A stretch of 8,305 bases of DNA from Methanosarcinaceae archaeon. GTDB taxonomy: Archaea; Halobacteriota; Methanosarcinia; Methanosarcinales; Methanosarcinaceae. The stretch covers positions 1-8,305 of the forward strand of contig JAUVKD010000022.1 of NCBI GenBank assembly GCA_030596385.1. The letters run 5' to 3'. The notes under the pieces were generated by a model. That model was given only the letters and a program-made list of their open reading frames with translations. It made no database searches and was not told the DNA's origin. The position numbers and the translations under genes were made by a program. Positions 6,668 to 8,305 of this stretch are shown here, in pieces; position 1 is the first letter of the stretch, and the number at the start of each line of letters is the position of its first letter.

Positions 6668-6952
6668 GTTTGGCCAGTGCACTATTGTATTGTGGCGCAG
6701 GTTTTTTAATGAGTTGATATTAACGGGCTATCACAGCCGAATAAAGAAAAGCGATCACTTTCTTACTCTTTTCTATACTTATTGACAATCCTGGGCTTGG
6801 ATTTATCTGAATGTCTCCTTTTAGCCTGAGTGTATGGCAGGTAAAATCTATGCCGGATGGTGGTGTGGTTTATATAAATGCAATTATAAGCACAAACACA
6901 ACGTCATATCAGCAAGTTTCATTATTGGTTCTATTATGTGACTATTAATCGG

Positions 6953-6964
6953 CATATTTATAAA
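6953..6964 (+). promoter_or_regulatory. TATA-like box upstream of the 42-codon gene
   Basis: The sequence ATATTTATAAAC would place a transcript start near 6984, about 49 nt before ATG 7033, leaving its ribosome-binding site on the mRNA. TTTATATAAA at 6869-6878 is a stronger-looking but more distant alternative. A third, GATATATAG near 6995-7003, is too close because it would remove the ribosome-binding site. Confidence 0.35.
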
Positions 6965-7023
6965 CAATGTGTTACATTAATTAAACTGACCAATCGATAT
7001 ATAGACTGATATGACAGTTTAAA

Positions 7024-7029
7024 GGTGAT
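7024..7029 (+). promoter_or_regulatory. Strong ribosome-binding site of the 42-codon gene
   Basis: GGTGAT, an exact complement to part of the archaeal 16S rRNA 3' end (the GGAGGTGATC consensus), stands 3 nt before ATG 7033 when measured from its last base. This is the usual register for full-length archaeal sites. It is the best ribosome-binding site in the window and the main reason for calling the small gene. Confidence 0.6.
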
Positions 7030-7032
7030 AAT

Positions 7033-7161
7033 ATGGAAAGGGTAATTTTCAAATTTGTGTACAGATTATATATCCGATATACCATGATCGGCTTTGATCG
7101 CAAGAATAAGAATAAGAATGAAAATAAGAACGAACTGAAATCTAAAATCCCGCAACTGTGA
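7033..7161 (+). CDS. Small basic hypothetical protein, 42 aa
   Basis: ATG 7033 to TGA 7159-7161 encodes a 42-residue peptide. Its N-terminal half is rich in aromatic and hydrophobic residues (MERVIFKFVYRLYIRYTMIG), short of a convincing membrane helix because of interspersed R and K. Its C-terminal half is very rich in Lys and Asn (KNKNKNENKNELK), encoded by an AAGAAT-like hexamer repeat. I do not recognise the family. The case for a real gene rests on the GGTGAT site just upstream and a suitable TATA-like box. It lies 118 nt before the alpha/beta hydrolase in the same direction and could share its transcript. The high positive charge could suit nucleic-acid or membrane binding, but nothing shows it. 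Confidence 0.45.
   Translation: MERVIFKFVYRLYIRYTMIGFDRKNKNKNENKNELKSKIPQL
7106..7134 (+). repeat. AAGAAT hexamer repeat inside the small gene
   Basis: Three near-exact AAGAAT units followed by degenerate copies (GAAAAT, AAGAAC) encode the Lys/Asn run. The six-base period keeps the reading frame if units are gained or lost. Confidence 0.6.
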
Positions 7162-7279
7162 AAAATATGGAAAAGATGTCGTGCAACTGCATTATGTACA
7201 GATACTGAGCACAGGAGATTGGTAACATAATTCAGGTTAATCAGATAGAATATAAACAATTTGTTTAAAGGGGTTATCA

Positions 7280-8098
7280 ATGATGAAGATAGAGAATGTT
7301 CAATTGAGTAATGGTATCCGGATCGAATATTCACTTTCTGGCATCAAAAATAATGCTACCTTGCTCTTTGTACACGGACTTGGAGCAAATCTGCGCCAGT
7401 TTGAACTACAACAACAGTTCTTTGCAAAGAATTACCGCGTGCTGCTGGTATCCCTGCGCGGGCATGGCGGCTCATCCGTTCCTCCAAATCCAACACTGGC
7501 AGATTTTACGATCAGGGAATTGAGCCGGGATGTACAGGCTCTTTTGCAGTATCTGGAAATCAAAAAGGTGCATTTTGTGGGAAATTCACTGGGCGGAATG
7601 GTGGGATACGAGTTGTTGGAACTTGATGCTGAACTTCTCGCATCGCTTACTACATTTGGTACGGCAACCAATCTTCATACTTCCCGGATTTTTCAATGGT
7701 CACTGCTGAGAGTAGTCCACCTGTTCGGTTCGAAAGGAATTGGATGGATTGTAAGCAAAACGGGTTCAAAAGATAAAGATGTAGGATATAAACTGGGTAA
7801 AATGTACAAAACGGTGTCAAAGGATGTCCTTGAAATGATAATGAAAAACATCGAGGATTATGATTACACCGGTACAATATCCGGACACAGGATCCCATTG
7901 ATGTTGATCAGAGGTAGTCTGGATATGGATATTAACAGAAATCTGGATACTACGCTAAATGTTTTAAGAAATAACCCGGACTTTGAACTGTTTGAACTGC
8001 CCATTGCCGGACACTTTGCAAATATGGATTCACCTGATAATTTCAATGAAATCCTGGACAGGTTTTTGGTCAAACAATCCATAAAAAGTTATTTGTGA
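7280..8098 (+). CDS. Alpha/beta hydrolase
   Basis: This 272-aa soluble protein has the alpha/beta-hydrolase fold, most like esterase, lipase or acyl-transfer members. The oxyanion strand motif is LLFVHGLGAN (H32-G33). The nucleophile elbow is GNSLGG with S103. The acid is D215 in IRGSLDMD and the histidine is H245 in IAGHFANMD, so the Ser-Asp-His triad is complete. The stretch of about 128-195 is helical and probably forms the cap domain that sets substrate specificity; the substrate cannot be told from sequence. There is no signal peptide. Two ATGs lie side by side (7280 and 7283). AGGGGT (7269-7274) precedes them at a reasonable distance and does not separate the two. The gene may be co-transcribed with the small gene upstream, or use the TATA-like AATATAAAC near 7248-7256. 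No partner follows it. Confidence 0.93.
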   Translation: MMKIENVQLSNGIRIEYSLSGIKNNATLLFVHGLGANLRQFELQQQFFAKNYRVLLVSLRGHGGSSVPPNPTLADFTIRELSRDVQALLQYLEIKKVHFVGNSLGGMVGYELLELDAELLASLTTFGTATNLHTSRIFQWSLLRVVHLFGSKGIGWIVSKTGSKDKDVGYKLGKMYKTVSKDVLEMIMKNIEDYDYTGTISGHRIPLMLIRGSLDMDINRNLDTTLNVLRNNPDFELFELPIAGHFANMDSPDNFNEILDRFLVKQSIKSYL

Positions 8099-8305
8099 AA
8101 ACCACCAAATATATGATAACGAACTTTGGTGAACTTAAAGAAGTTGGTGTCTGTGAAAATTCCGGAATATGAGTATCATGGTGCCCGATATCCCACAGAT
8201 AACAAGTAATTTGAATTAATGCAAATTCACACGTATTATCCACATTTATCCGGGATCAACATAACTGGTTATAAGTGTAAACAGAAAATGTTAAAAAGAT
8301 TATAC
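8099..8305. other. Intergenic right edge
   Basis: No gene is supported here apart from the hairpin listed separately. Short frames exist: 19 codons from ATG 8113, 18 codons from GTG 8154, and an open frame from ATG 8219 to the edge (29 codons, MQIHTYYPHLSG...). None has a ribosome-binding site or a recognisable product. The last could be the start of a gene that continues beyond the window. Confidence 0.4.
8103..8131 (+). terminator. Hairpin just after the hydrolase stop
   Basis: CACCAAA (8103-8109) and TTTGGTG (8125-8131) form a perfect 7-bp stem with a 15-nt loop, starting 5 nt after the TGA (8096-8098). No T-run follows, so it may protect or process the mRNA end rather than terminate transcription. 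Confidence 0.35.

Larger units (their letters stand above)
6557..7032. other. Divergent AT-rich regulatory region
   Basis: This gene-free stretch of 476 nt lies between the SPFH operon (minus) and the plus-strand small gene. It contains TATA-like boxes in both directions: 6655-6667 minus, and 6869-6878 and 6953-6964 plus. It also holds a T6 run at 6702-6707. The 45-codon frame 6811-6948 (plus, starting MSPFSLSVWQV) has no ribosome-binding site and is not recognised. No RNA gene is recognised. Confidence 0.5.

Noticed and set aside
6811..6948. 45-codon plus-strand frame (MSPFSLSVWQV...)
   Set aside because: It has no ribosome-binding site, and a strong TATA-like box (6869-6878) falls inside it. 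The product is not recognised.
8219..8305. Open frame reaching the right edge (29 codons)
   Set aside because: It is too short to judge, has no ribosome-binding site and no recognisable motif. It could be a gene start but is unsupported by the visible sequence.

Overview
The window looks like a piece of a euryarchaeal chromosome, probably from the methanogen/ANME side (Methanosarcinales-like; this placement is inference). Three things support it. There is an archaeal-type PIN-ATPase-KH protein. There is an archaeal-only CoA-pathway enzyme, 4-phosphopantoate--beta-alanine ligase. Promoters look archaeal: TATA-like boxes about 28 nt before some start codons suggest leaderless mRNAs, while other genes carry GGTGAT/GAGGT-type ribosome-binding sites. 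Coding DNA is of moderate GC and the intergenic DNA is mostly AT-rich.

Layout. (1) 1-1682, minus strand: a long open frame (560 codons) that runs off the left edge. It encodes a DDE transposase of the IS4/IS1634-like type with an N-terminal helix-turn-helix. A near-perfect 10-bp-arm palindrome lies between its TATA box and its ATG. (2) 1831-3672, plus strand: a 613-aa PIN/ATPase/KH protein, divergent from the transposase. (3) 3673-4164: a gene-free interval between two converging genes, with an unusually GC-rich, hairpin-dense core bracketed by two related hairpins. It may be a small repeat element, a structured RNA or a pair of terminators. (4) 6556 down to 4165, minus strand: a compact operon encoding a prohibitin-like SPFH membrane protein, then PPS (17-nt gap), then an HD-domain phosphohydrolase (10-nt overlap). 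(5) 6557-7032: an AT-rich divergent promoter region. (6) 7033-7161, plus strand: a probable 42-aa basic small protein with a strong ribosome-binding site, not recognisable by family. (7) 7280-8098, plus strand: an alpha/beta hydrolase with a complete catalytic triad. (8) 8099-8305: intergenic, with one hairpin just after the hydrolase stop.

How the genes relate. The three-gene operon is the only clear functional unit. PPS makes 4'-phosphopantothenate for coenzyme A, but its usual pathway partner, pantoate kinase, is not in the window. The reason for pairing PPS with an SPFH scaffold and an HD hydrolase cannot be read from the sequence. The PIN-ATPase-KH protein and the hydrolase stand alone. 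I see no CRISPR array, tRNA, rRNA or obvious defence cassette. The least explained parts are the 3673-4164 interval, the palindrome at the transposase promoter and the 42-codon gene.
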